Assembly: GCF_900637905.1 (NCBI RefSeq)
Contig: NZ_LR134472.1
Span: forward strand, 1,612,001-1,676,000
DNA from: Parvimonas micra
GTDB taxonomy: Bacteria; Bacillota; Clostridia; Tissierellales; Peptoniphilaceae
Length of the DNA stretch: 64,000 bases
Direction of reading: 5' to 3'
Positions 48,222 to 56,083 of this stretch are shown here, in pieces. Position numbers and translations under genes: made by a program. Below the pieces are notes generated by a model, which worked only from the letters and a program-made list of their open reading frames with translations, did not search any database and was not told where the DNA came from. Numbering within the stretch: the stretch's first letter is position 1; each line of letters begins with the position of its first letter.

Positions 48222-48617
48222 TTATAAATCCTTTGGACCAAAACTATAAGGTAAAATTTCTGAAAATTTTATTATCTTATATTCTTGCTCGTTTCTTATT
48301 ATAATTATCTCACAATCGTCAGTGCAAAATTCTTTCATAACTTGTCTACAAACTCCGCAAGGATATGTTAAAGAATTTTCTTTCCCAACAACTGCTATTT
48401 TTGTAATCTTTTTTTCTCCATCATATATAGCTTTAAATATAGCTACTCTTTCTGCGCAAACTGTAGGAGTGTATGATGCATTTTCTATATTACAGCCACC
48501 ATATATTTTACCTGAATCTGTTAATACAGATGCCCCTACATTAAAATTTGAATAAGGTGTATATGCTTTTTTCTGACTTTCTAAAGCACACTTAATCATT
48601 TTTTTATAAATATTCAT
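48222..48617 (-). CDS. cdd: Cytidine deaminase
   Basis: A 131-residue homotetrameric zinc enzyme converting cytidine and deoxycytidine to uridine forms. The zinc/catalytic motifs are VCAERVA (Cys and catalytic Glu, about 53-59) and PCGVCRQ (two Cys, about 86-92); YSNFNVGA is the N-terminal signature. It lies between dgkA and era, a conserved Firmicutes order, with one base between it and each neighbour. Confidence 0.97.
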   Translation of the reverse strand: MNIYKKMIKCALESQKKAYTPYSNFNVGASVLTDSGKIYGGCNIENASYTPTVCAERVAIFKAIYDGEKKITKIAVVGKENSLTYPCGVCRQVMKEFCTDDCEIIIIRNEQEYKIIKFSEILPYSFGPKDL

Positions 48618-48989
48618 CTAATCACCAACAATAACTAATATTTTAGGAATAAATATCAAGAGCCCAACTATCACAGAAATAAAAGCCGAAACCAAAACAG
48701 CACCTGAGGACATATCTTTAATAATTTTTATATTTAAATTATAATCTTTACATAAAAAATCCATAATATTTTCAATAATAGTATTAATAATTTCTAAAAC
48801 TAAAACAATTACTATCATAATCAATATTATAGATAATTCGATATAAGATAAATTAAAAATTAAAGAACACAACAATACTAACAAAGAAAACATTACATGA
48901 AATTTAAAATTCCTCTCTGTTTTAAAAATATATACTATCCCTCTAAAAGCACAACGAAAACTTTCTATAAAACTAAAATTCTTTTTCAT
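48618..48989 (-). CDS. dgkA: Diacylglycerol kinase family protein (probable undecaprenol kinase)
   Basis: A 123-residue integral membrane kinase with three membrane helices (about 30-48, 52-72, 95-118). The catalytic segment is EIINTIIENIMDF, followed by KIIKDMSSGAVLVSA. In Gram-positives, members of this family phosphorylate undecaprenol rather than diacylglycerol, feeding the wall lipid-carrier pool. It overlaps ybeY by 17 bp. Confidence 0.93.
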   Translation of the reverse strand: MKKNFSFIESFRCAFRGIVYIFKTERNFKFHVMFSLLVLLCSLIFNLSYIELSIILIMIVIVLVLEIINTIIENIMDFLCKDYNLNIKIIKDMSSGAVLVSAFISVIVGLLIFIPKILVIVGD

Positions 48990-49443
48990 TTTTAAAAACT
49001 TCCATTAATTTCATAGTTTCTTTTTCCTTATTTCTCATAATTATTCTGTCTGACTCTTCAATATGATCATATCCTAATAAATGAAACACGGAATGACAAA
49101 CCAAGTATAAAATTTCTCTGTCGATGCTATGTCCAAACTCCTGTGCTTGTTCGATTGATTTTTCTGTAGAAATTATAATATCACCTAAAATAAAAGGCAT
49201 ACCTTCTTCTGAAAATTCAAAATCCATTGGAAAAGAAAGTACATCTGTTTCTTTATCAATATTTCTAAATCTAGAATTTATATTCTTTATTTCTTCATTT
49301 GTAACAAAAGAAACTGATACTTCAATATTACTCATTCTCTTATTTTCAACCTTCAGAGCAGTTTCAATACATTTTATGATTTTTTTCTTAAGAGTATCTG
49401 AAATAACAAAAATATCTTGTCTATCATCAAAAAAAACATTCAC
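48973..49443 (-). CDS. ybeY: Endoribonuclease YbeY
   Basis: A 156-residue zinc-dependent RNase involved in 16S rRNA 3' maturation and ribosome quality control. The UPF0054 signature HSVFHLLGYDH (H-x3-H-x5-H zinc triad, about residues 117-127) and TDVLSFPMDF are present. Translation starts at a GTG whose G is the last base of the phoH stop, so it is coupled to phoH. Confidence 0.96.
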   Translation of the reverse strand: MNVFFDDRQDIFVISDTLKKKIIKCIETALKVENKRMSNIEVSVSFVTNEEIKNINSRFRNIDKETDVLSFPMDFEFSEEGMPFILGDIIISTEKSIEQAQEFGHSIDREILYLVCHSVFHLLGYDHIEESDRIIMRNKEKETMKLMEVFKNEKEF

Positions 49444-50411
49444 TATTTTTTCACCACTAAACTATCTTCATATTTTGTATAAGCATCTATAATTTTCATT
49501 ACTATACTATGCCTTACAACATCAGAACTATCAAAATAATTAAAATTAATTCCCTTAATATTATTCAAAATTTTACTTACTGAAACAAGACCCGAACTTT
49601 TTCTTCTACCTAAATCAATTTGAGTAATATCTCCAGTTACAACCGCTTTAGACTCAAAACCTATTCTTGTTAAAAACATCTTCATTTGCTCATTAGTCGC
49701 ATTTTGAGCTTCGTCAAGAATTATAAAGGCATCATCCAGTGTTCTTCCTCTCATATATGCTAAAGGAGCAACCTCAATAATACCTTTTTCTTTTAATCTA
49801 AGAAAATTATCATAACCCAATATATTATATAATGAATCATACAATGGTCTCAAATATGGATCAATTTTCTCTTGTAAATCTCCAGGTAGAAATCCCAAAT
49901 TTTCTCCGGCTTCGACGGCAGGTCTTGTCAATATTATTTTTGATACTGAATTGTTTTTTAAAGCCTTAGCCGCCATTGCAATAGCTAAAAAAGTTTTTCC
50001 TGTACCTGCAGGTCCAATACCAAAAGTAATTATATTATCTTCTATTGCAGAGATATATTTTCTTTGTCCTAAAGTTTTTGGCTTTATAGGTTTAAGTTTT
50101 GCATTTAAACAAATAACATAATCCAACCAATCATTTAATATCTCTTTATTTTCAGATTTTACTTTTTCAACTATATAAGAAAGTTTTTGTTTATCTAAAT
50201 TTTCTGATGATTTATCTTTAACTAAAAATTCAATAGCTTTAGAACACAATAAAACCATTTTTTCATCTCCTGTAATAGATAAACCTCGCTCATTATTTTT
50301 TATAGATACATCAAATTTTTTAGAAATAAAATCTATATTAGAATCTAAATTTCCAAATAAATCCCGAATATCATCAATATCTAAAATCAAATTTTCAGTA
50401 ACTTTATTCAT
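49443..50411 (-). CDS. phoH: PhoH family ATPase
   Basis: A 322-residue RecD-like P-loop ATPase with a short N-terminal KH-like domain. Walker A is GPAGTGKTFLA (about 128-138), followed by LTRPAVEAGENLGFLPGDL and the Walker B region FIILDEAQNAT. It is encoded just before ybeY, as almost everywhere in bacteria, which suggests a shared RNA-processing role; the exact activity is not established. Confidence 0.95.
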   Translation of the reverse strand: MNKVTENLILDIDDIRDLFGNLDSNIDFISKKFDVSIKNNERGLSITGDEKMVLLCSKAIEFLVKDKSSENLDKQKLSYIVEKVKSENKEILNDWLDYVICLNAKLKPIKPKTLGQRKYISAIEDNIITFGIGPAGTGKTFLAIAMAAKALKNNSVSKIILTRPAVEAGENLGFLPGDLQEKIDPYLRPLYDSLYNILGYDNFLRLKEKGIIEVAPLAYMRGRTLDDAFIILDEAQNATNEQMKMFLTRIGFESKAVVTGDITQIDLGRRKSSGLVSVSKILNNIKGINFNYFDSSDVVRHSIVMKIIDAYTKYEDSLVVKK

Positions 50412-50422
50412 TCTTTCTCCAA

Positions 50423-50896
50423 TTATTTTCTTAACTCACTTCTGTTATTATCTAAAACAGTAATTAAATCTCTCAATTTTTCTTGAGTTTTAGATAAAAC
50501 ATCATCGACATAAGTATTAGTTTGCATTTTTATAGTCTTTGCATTTTGTTCAGCTTTCAATATAATTTCATTAGCTTTGCTTTCAGCTGCAACGACAACA
50601 TCATTTTCATTAATCATTTTTTCATATCTTGATTCAGCATCAGCTTTGATTTGAGAAGCTTCTTTATTGGCTTGTTCTAAAATTTGATTTGCATCTTTAG
50701 TAGCATCATTTAAAATTCTATCTTTTTCTTCATGAATCCATTCTGCTTGTTTAATCTCTTCTGGAATATTTTCTCTCATTTCTTTTAATATGAAAAATAA
50801 AGCTTCAGAATCTACCATAACTTTTTTTGAAAAAGGTAAACTTGAACTTTCTTCCACTAGGTCTTCAATACGATCAATTAATTCTAAAATTTCCAT
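50423..50896 (-). CDS. Small coiled-coil protein (DivIVA-like region), function unknown
   Basis: A 157-residue soluble protein, nearly all alpha-helical, with a coiled coil from about 50 to 155 rich in alanine, glutamate and lysine (ILEQANKEASQIKADAESRYEKM). No enzyme motif, signal peptide or membrane segment is seen. Similar proteins follow coaD in many clostridia and are often labelled ATPase without support. The ATG overlaps the coaD stop (TAATG), so expression is coupled to coaD. Confidence 0.8.
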   Translation of the reverse strand: MEILELIDRIEDLVEESSSLPFSKKVMVDSEALFFILKEMRENIPEEIKQAEWIHEEKDRILNDATKDANQILEQANKEASQIKADAESRYEKMINENDVVVAAESKANEIILKAEQNAKTIKMQTNTYVDDVLSKTQEKLRDLITVLDNNRSELRK

Positions 50897-51375
50897 TACT
50901 CATTCCTCCTAAATTTTTCACTTAATATATCTAAAACAATTTTATCCACATATAAATTAATATTGCCACCATTAAAAAATATATCCTTAACAATACTGGA
51001 ACTTATATAGTCCTCTGAATCATCAGAAAAAAACAAAATTGTTTCTACACCACAAAGTTGTTTATTAACTTTAGCATTTATCTTTTCAGCTTCAAAGTCT
51101 AAAGTATTTCTAACTCCTCTTACTAAAACATTGATGTTATTTTTTCTAATATATTCACTTAATAATCCGCAGTAAACATGAACATCAACATTTTTATATT
51201 CTTTAAATATATTTGATATAATTTTTTTTCTCTCTTCAAGAGAAAAAAGTGGATTTTTATTAATATTATTCAAAATCACAATATCTACGGAATCAAAAAT
51301 ATTTAATGCCTTTAAAACAATACTTTTATGTCCATTAGTTAACGGATCAAAGCTTCCAGGAAAAATTACTTTCAT
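50896..51375 (-). CDS. coaD: Phosphopantetheine adenylyltransferase CoaD
   Basis: A 159-residue nucleotidyltransferase catalysing the fourth step of coenzyme A synthesis. The HxGH-like motif is FDPLTNGHKSIV (about 8-19), LVRGVRN binds phosphopantetheine, and ISSSIVKDI is the C-terminal signature. It lies 2 bp after rsmD, the common rsmD-coaD pair. Confidence 0.96.
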   Translation of the reverse strand: MKVIFPGSFDPLTNGHKSIVLKALNIFDSVDIVILNNINKNPLFSLEERKKIISNIFKEYKNVDVHVYCGLLSEYIRKNNINVLVRGVRNTLDFEAEKINAKVNKQLCGVETILFFSDDSEDYISSSIVKDIFFNGGNINLYVDKIVLDILSEKFRRNE

Positions 51376-51377
51376 AA

Positions 51378-51920
51378 TTATTTTTTCCTTTCTAAAAATA
51401 CCACTTTGGTTTTAGAGTATTTTTTTTCTTTTATTACTTGAAAATTTTCTACAAAAATATCCTTATTTGTTTCCAAAATAATTATTCCATCTTCTTTTAA
51501 AATATTGTTATTCCAAATATAATCTAGAGTTTTTTCTATATACTCATATTTATAAGGTGGATCTAAAAATATATAATCAAATTTTAAATCATTACTGTAA
51601 AAATAATTTAAACAATCCATATAGTTTTTTTTCATAATTATCGATTTTGTTAATAATCCAGCATTCTCAAGATTTCTTTTTGTGATTTTTATACTATCAT
51701 CAGAAAAATCACAAAAATAAACTTTTTCAGCTCCCCTACTTAAAAATTCGATACCAATCGCTCCACTACCACAAAATAAATCCAAAACAACAGAACTTTC
51801 ACCTATTTCAAACAAAATATTAAAAATAGATTCCTTAATCTTGTCAGTAGTTGGTCTTACACTATAATCCATAGGGGATAATAATTTTAATCCCCTCTTT
51901 TTACCAGATATTATTCTCAT
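51378..51920 (-). CDS. rsmD: 16S rRNA (guanine966-N2)-methyltransferase RsmD
   Basis: A 180-residue methyltransferase with the N-terminal MRIISGKKRG motif, VRPTTDKIKESIFNIL, AdoMet motif I (VLDLFCGSGAIGIEFLSRG, about 44-62) and the catalytic DPPY (about 120). It modifies 16S rRNA in the 30S head. It is first of the - strand run that reads toward era and rpoD. Confidence 0.96.
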   Translation of the reverse strand: MRIISGKKRGLKLLSPMDYSVRPTTDKIKESIFNILFEIGESSVVLDLFCGSGAIGIEFLSRGAEKVYFCDFSDDSIKITKRNLENAGLLTKSIIMKKNYMDCLNYFYSNDLKFDYIFLDPPYKYEYIEKTLDYIWNNNILKEDGIIILETNKDIFVENFQVIKEKKYSKTKVVFLERKK

Positions 51921-51953
51921 TTTTCAACCTTAATCCTAATATTTTTTACTTGT

Positions 51954-51959
51954 AGTATA
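51954..51959 (-). promoter_or_regulatory. Possible -10 box before rsmD
   Basis: TATACT on the - strand (51959-51954) lies 33 nt before the rsmD ATG; the -35 region is weak. The rest of the 51921-52151 gap is AT-rich and, apart from the mgtE promoter, shows nothing I recognise. Confidence 0.3.
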
Positions 51960-52096
51960 CACAAAATAAAAAACAAAATCCATTCAAATATATTCATAAT
52001 AAATTGTATCATAAAAATATTAAATTTTCAACATTTTATTAGAAATTTTTAAGTGTAAATTATATACTATTAAGTATTTTTATAAAATGTAAAATA

Positions 52097-52105
52097 TGAT
52101 ATAAT
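52097..52105 (+). promoter_or_regulatory. Extended -10 promoter of the mgtE pair
   Basis: TGATATAAT is a perfect extended -10 (TATAAT at 52100-52105). The start would be near 52112, about 40 nt before mgtE. The leader is too short for a magnesium riboswitch of the M-box type. Confidence 0.5.
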
Positions 52106-52151
52106 GTATTAAGATATAATTTACCAAAAATATTATAATAGGAGGAGATAT

Positions 52152-53546
52152 ATGAACTTAAAAGAAAATTCTTTAGAAAAAAATAAAAGTATTGCTAATG
52201 ATTTAAAAATTTCTTTAGAAGAAAAAAATATTTTTCATTTAAGAGATATAATTTATGATACAAATGAAGTAACACTTGCAAATATTTTTGAAGAATATTT
52301 TGAAATTAAAGACATTTTGTTTATGTTTAAAGTTATTAAAAAAGAAAAAACTGCCGAAATTTTTGCTTATCTTCCCCAAAATATGAAACAACAAGTAATA
52401 AACGGTTTGCAAGATCATGAAATAAAAGTTATGTTGGATTATATGTTTACTGATGATATTAGTGAATTTTTAGAAGAGCTCCCTGCAAATATTGTAAAAA
52501 GAGTTTTAAATTCTGCTTCTAATCAAAGACGTAGTGAAATCAATATGATTTTAAACTTTAAAGAAAATAGTGCCGGCTCTGTAATGAGTACTGATTATGT
52601 TGAATTAGATCCTGAAATTACAGCTGATGAAGCACTAAAAATGATTAAAGATAAAGAAAGACTTGCTGAAACAATTTCTTATTGTTATATAACAAATGAA
52701 CAACATATTCTTTTAGGCTTTGTTTCAATGAAAAGTATATTATTAGCGTCTTCGAACACAATGATTTCTGATATCATGGAAACAGATGTTATATCTGTTG
52801 AATGTGATGAAGATCAGGAAGAAGTTGCAAAAATATTTACTAAATATGATTTATTAGTATTACCTGTAGTAAATGACCAACATCGTCTTATGGGAATCAT
52901 AACTATTGACGATGTATATGATATCATTCAAGAAGAAGTTACAGAAGATTTACAAAAAATGGTAGGTATTACACCTATAGAAGGCTCATATATAAATATG
53001 TCAATAGTAGAAATGGTCAAAAGTAGGATAACCTGGCTTTTAATTCTTATGATTTCTGCAACAGTTTCAGGATTTATTCTTGCAAAAAATACTGATTTAA
53101 CTTTAAAATTTCCATCTTTGGTAATTTTCATTCCAATGTTAATGGATACTGCCGGAAATGCTGGAAGTCAATCTAGTGCAATGGTTGTAAGAGGTATTGC
53201 CGTTGATAATCTAAATATTAGTGATTTTAAATATGTAATAAGAACCGAATTTCTAAATTCTTTGATTTTGGGGGCAATATTATTTACTGTAAATATATTA
53301 AGAATTTTAATATTTATGCCACAAATTTCCATATCTATTGCAATTTTAATTTCTGCTACAATATATATAATCATAACTATTGCAAATTTAATTGGCGGAA
53401 TTTTACCATTATTGGCAAGTACCTTAAAACAAGATCCTGCTTCAATGAGTGGTCCAATCCTAACAACAGTTTGTGATGCTATTTCGCTTACGGTATACTT
53501 TGCTCTCGCATCTTTATTTTTAGGAGGTGGAATTTATGGAATATAA
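52152..53546 (+). CDS. mgtE: Magnesium transporter MgtE, first of a tandem pair
   Basis: A 464-residue Mg2+ channel. The N-terminal superhelical domain (about 30-135) and paired CBS domains (about 140-265, AGSVMSTDYVELDP to LPVVNDQHRLMGIITIDDVYD) form the cytoplasmic Mg2+ sensor; five membrane helices follow from about 290, including the pore motif region MDTAGNAGSQSSAMVVRG. The CBS domains lock the pore when Mg2+ is high. A second mgtE overlaps it by 11 bp. This + strand gene is on the probable lagging strand, unlike its neighbours. Confidence 0.95.
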   Translation: MNLKENSLEKNKSIANDLKISLEEKNIFHLRDIIYDTNEVTLANIFEEYFEIKDILFMFKVIKKEKTAEIFAYLPQNMKQQVINGLQDHEIKVMLDYMFTDDISEFLEELPANIVKRVLNSASNQRRSEINMILNFKENSAGSVMSTDYVELDPEITADEALKMIKDKERLAETISYCYITNEQHILLGFVSMKSILLASSNTMISDIMETDVISVECDEDQEEVAKIFTKYDLLVLPVVNDQHRLMGIITIDDVYDIIQEEVTEDLQKMVGITPIEGSYINMSIVEMVKSRITWLLILMISATVSGFILAKNTDLTLKFPSLVIFIPMLMDTAGNAGSQSSAMVVRGIAVDNLNISDFKYVIRTEFLNSLILGAILFTVNILRILIFMPQISISIAILISATIYIIITIANLIGGILPLLASTLKQDPASMSGPILTTVCDAISLTVYFALASLFLGGGIYGI

Positions 53547-54912
53547 TTTTTTAGAATATAGTAAAGAACAATTGTCTTCCCTACTTCCTGAATTAATAAA
53601 AGAAAAAAAAGTATTACTAATAAGAGAAATTTTTGACGAATACAATATAGTAGATTTAAGTGAAATATTTAGCGAATTGGAACTAGATGAAGCAATTTTT
53701 ATTTTTAAAATTTTACCAAAAGACATTTCTGCTGAATTATTTACTTATTTAGATCCATTACACCAAGAAAGATTGATTTCAGCACTATCATCTATGGAAG
53801 TAAAAGGCATTTTAGATAATATGTTTAGTGACGATATAATTGATTTTCTTGAAGAAATGCCCGCAAATGTTATTAAATACATTCTAGATAATGTACCTTC
53901 AGAACATCGAAAAGAAATAAACACTCTTTTAAGTTATGAAGAAAATACCGCCGGCTCTGTAATGAGTACAGATTTTGTTGAACTATATGAAAAAGACACT
54001 GTTGAAGAGGCTATAATAAAAATAAAAGAACAAGCTGAAATTGCAGAGACTGTCAATGTTTGTTTCGTAATCGATCAAAAAAGAGTTCTAGTTGGGATAG
54101 TGAACTTAAGAGATATTATTGTTGCAAAAAACAATAAATTAATTTCAGAAATAATGGATAAAAACATCCATTATGTATACACAAATACAGATCAAGAAGA
54201 AGTTGCACGCCTATTAAGCAAATATGACTTAACAACTATTTGTGTGTTAAATGACCAAAATTGTTTAATCGGAATTGTTACTGCCGATGATGTTTTGGAT
54301 ATACTAACTGAAGAAGCAACAGAAGATATTCACAAAATGAGTGGTATTGTTCCTACAGATGGATCTTACTTGAAAACAGGAATTAAGGAAATGGTAAAAT
54401 CAAGAATATCTTGGCTTTTAATTTTGATGATTTCTGCTACTTTTACAGGATATATTTTACAATATTTTGAAGATAAATTAAGTGCATTAGCTATTTTGTC
54501 AGCTTCAATTCCTATTATAATGTCAACAGCCGGTAATGCAGGAGCACAAAGTTCAACTATGGTAATAAGAGGAATAGCTGTTGATGATTTAAACATAAAA
54601 GATATTTTTATTGTTTTAAAAAAAGAGTTGGCTGTTGGGCTACTTTGCGGTGCAATATTGTTTGTTACGAATTTTATAAGATTATATATTTTTGGATCAA
54701 AAAGCACAACATTTTCTATAAGTTTTGTTGTTAGCCTTACAATAACAATTTCTTTGATTTCTGCAAATCTAGCGGGTGGAATACTTCCTTTGATTGCAAA
54801 GAAACTCAAAATGGATCCAGCAAGTGCCGCTGCACCTCTTATAACAACTATTGTAGACGCAACTAGTTTAATAATATATTTTATGCTAGCTATAGCTATT
54901 TTAAAAATTTAG
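53536..54912 (+). CDS. mgtE: Magnesium transporter MgtE, second of a tandem pair
   Basis: A 458-residue paralogue of the preceding gene with the same order: N-domain, CBS pair (AGSVMSTDFVELYE to IGIVTADDVLDI) and five membrane helices with MSTAGNAGAQSSTMVIRG at the pore. The copies agree well in CBS and pore segments and poorly in the N-domain, so the duplication is old. The ATG at 53536 follows GGAGGT at 8 nt inside the end of the first gene. MgtE is a homodimer; co-translation could allow heterodimers, which is speculation. Confidence 0.94.
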   Translation: MEYNFLEYSKEQLSSLLPELIKEKKVLLIREIFDEYNIVDLSEIFSELELDEAIFIFKILPKDISAELFTYLDPLHQERLISALSSMEVKGILDNMFSDDIIDFLEEMPANVIKYILDNVPSEHRKEINTLLSYEENTAGSVMSTDFVELYEKDTVEEAIIKIKEQAEIAETVNVCFVIDQKRVLVGIVNLRDIIVAKNNKLISEIMDKNIHYVYTNTDQEEVARLLSKYDLTTICVLNDQNCLIGIVTADDVLDILTEEATEDIHKMSGIVPTDGSYLKTGIKEMVKSRISWLLILMISATFTGYILQYFEDKLSALAILSASIPIIMSTAGNAGAQSSTMVIRGIAVDDLNIKDIFIVLKKELAVGLLCGAILFVTNFIRLYIFGSKSTTFSISFVVSLTITISLISANLAGGILPLIAKKLKMDPASAAAPLITTIVDATSLIIYFMLAIAILKI

Positions 54913-54923
54913 TATTTGATATT

Positions 54924-54962
54924 AAAAAGTGTAGATGAAATAATAAAACATCTACACTTTTT
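54924..54962. terminator. Bidirectional terminator between mgtE and the S24 repressor gene
   Basis: A perfect 14-bp stem (54924-54937 with 54949-54962) with an 11-nt loop, A-rich on the left arm and T-rich on the right, can stop transcription from both converging genes. Confidence 0.88.
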
Positions 54963-54997
54963 ATATTATACAGATAGTAGCTTGTGTAATTTAAAAA

Positions 54998-55636
54998 TTA
55001 TAAATTAACACAATACATAACAACTTTACCTAATATACTAAATTCATCATCTTTTGAAAATTTAAAATCTGTAAATGAATGATAAGTAGAAGACGGTCTA
55101 AAAATTATGTCTTCCCCATCTCTAAAAAATAATTTTAAACTATATTCTCCATTCTCAGAAAAAACTACAATATCTTCATCTTCCAAATTATAAATAGGAT
55201 AATTCAATTTAACTGCAATATAACTTCCATTAGGTATTATCTTATTCATACTCTCTCCGTTAACATGCATTATTAAAATATCATCATCATTTGCGTAAGG
55301 TCCCATAACAGAATCGCTAATTTCTATCTTTTCAAAATCAACATCATAATCGGGTCCTTCAGGAAGTCCGGCTGAAACTCCATAAGGCAAGTAATTATAT
55401 ATTGATGCTTTTGTAGAATTAGGAATATTAGAGTAATGTTCCCATCCCAAAATTTCAATTGGACTTGAATTATAAATTTCAGCTAACTTTACTAATCTAT
55501 CTATTGGAATATTTGTTATTATATCATTTTCATACTTAAATAAATTCTGCTTACTTGTACCAATGAGTTCACCGGCATCTTGCAATGTAAGATTAGCTTT
55601 TTGCCTAAGCTCTTTTAATCTTTCTCCTGTAGTCAT
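54998..55636 (-). CDS. XRE/S24-family self-cleaving transcriptional repressor (CI/LexA/HdiR-like)
   Basis: A 212-residue protein with an XRE helix-turn-helix (about 5-60, LTLQDAGELIGTSKQNLFKYE) and a C-terminal S24 peptidase domain. The putative cleavage site is Ala89-Gly90 (GVSAGLP), the nucleophile Ser129 (NGESM) and the general base Lys168 (YSLKLFF). RecA-stimulated self-cleavage inactivates such repressors. It differs from classical LexA, whose winged helix is of another type. It is divergent from a gene for a 43-residue membrane peptide, with three operator-like sites between. No phage genes surround it. Confidence 0.9.
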   Translation of the reverse strand: MTTGERLKELRQKANLTLQDAGELIGTSKQNLFKYENDIITNIPIDRLVKLAEIYNSSPIEILGWEHYSNIPNSTKASIYNYLPYGVSAGLPEGPDYDVDFEKIEISDSVMGPYANDDDILIMHVNGESMNKIIPNGSYIAVKLNYPIYNLEDEDIVVFSENGEYSLKLFFRDGEDIIFRPSSTYHSFTDFKFSKDDEFSILGKVVMYCVNL

Positions 55637-55662
55637 ACTATCACCTCTACTATTCTACAATA

Positions 55663-55691
55663 ATTATACAATAAAATAACTTAAAAAGCAA
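55663..55691 (-). promoter_or_regulatory. Promoter of the S24 repressor gene
   Basis: On the - strand a -35 TTGCTT (55691-55686) and -10 TATAAT (55668-55663) are spaced by 17 bp. Operator-like site A lies between the boxes, consistent with autorepression. Confidence 0.65.
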
Positions 55692-55776
55692 TTTATTTTA
55701 TAATTTTTTTAATTTTATTCAAAAAGTATCTTGACAAGTTATTTTTTGTGTTGTATAATAAAAGTAACTTAAAAAG
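55677..55776. promoter_or_regulatory. Three operator-like sites TAACTTnnnAAG in the divergent intergenic region
   Basis: Site A is TAACTTAAAAAG at 55677-55688 (+), site C the identical 12-mer at 55765-55776 (+), and site B the inverted CTTGACAAGTTA at 55730-55741. A and C also share ATTTA two bases further on (17 of 19 bases match overall). A lies inside the repressor promoter, B overlaps the -35 of the peptide promoter, and C covers its start point. Spacing and redundancy match a phage-style repressor switch. Confidence 0.6.
55731..55759 (+). promoter_or_regulatory. Near-consensus promoter of the small membrane peptide gene
   Basis: TTGACA (55731-55736) and TATAAT (55754-55759) are both perfect with a 17-bp spacer. 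The start is near 55766, 37 nt before the ATG. It is among the best promoters in the window and would need tight repression. Confidence 0.88.
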
Positions 55777-55802
55777 TGATTTATTGATTGGAGGAAAAAG
55801 TT

Positions 55803-55934
55803 ATGCAAAAAAGAAAAACTAGAAGTTCAGAGTTCAACACTCTAGAAATGCTTAAATTACTATTAACTTTTACAACTTTTACTTTATCTTGTTTTTTTAT
55901 GATAATGTATGGAGTAACTGGAAAGTTGATTTAA
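55803..55934 (+). CDS. 43-residue single-pass membrane peptide controlled by the S24 repressor
   Basis: The ATG at 55803 has a strong GGAGG 8 nt upstream and the promoter at 55731. The product has a basic, polar N-terminus (MQKRKTRSSEFN), one hydrophobic segment at about residues 17-38 (LKLLLTFTTFTLSCFFMIMY) and a short tail (GVTGKLI). I do not recognise it. Its setting resembles SOS-controlled small membrane proteins such as the division inhibitor YneA (divergent from lexA in Bacillus) or the TisB toxin, but it has no LysM domain and no detectable similarity by eye. The 55935-55997 stretch after it is AT-rich and empty. Confidence 0.75.
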   Translation: MQKRKTRSSEFNTLEMLKLLLTFTTFTLSCFFMIMYGVTGKLI

Positions 55935-55997
55935 TATAAATTTTAAATTATTAAGGAATAATTTTATATTTTATTAAAAGTTGAGTAATGCTGGATT

Positions 55998-56038
55998 AAA
56001 AAACATCTTACTATTGTAAAATATTGAGATGTTTTTTT
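55998..56038 (+). terminator. Intrinsic terminator after the small peptide gene
   Basis: An 11-bp stem (55998-56008 with 56027-56037), 18-nt loop and terminal T-run. It isolates the peptide gene as a monocistronic unit. Confidence 0.75.
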
Positions 56039-56043
56039 ATTTT

Positions 56044-56052
56044 TGATATAAT
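56044..56052 (+). promoter_or_regulatory. Extended -10 promoter of maf
   Basis: TGATATAAT (TATAAT at 56047-56052) is a perfect extended -10 directly after the terminator, 31 bp before the maf ATG. The same 9-mer serves mgtE. Confidence 0.55.
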
Positions 56053-56083
56053 TTAATTATTATAAATTTATTAGGAGAGTTTT

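Noticed and set aside
54998-55934. Prophage remnant, suggested by the CI-like repressor
   Set aside because: No integrase, structural, replication or lysis genes and no attachment repeats are nearby; flanking genes are housekeeping (mgtE, maf, truB).
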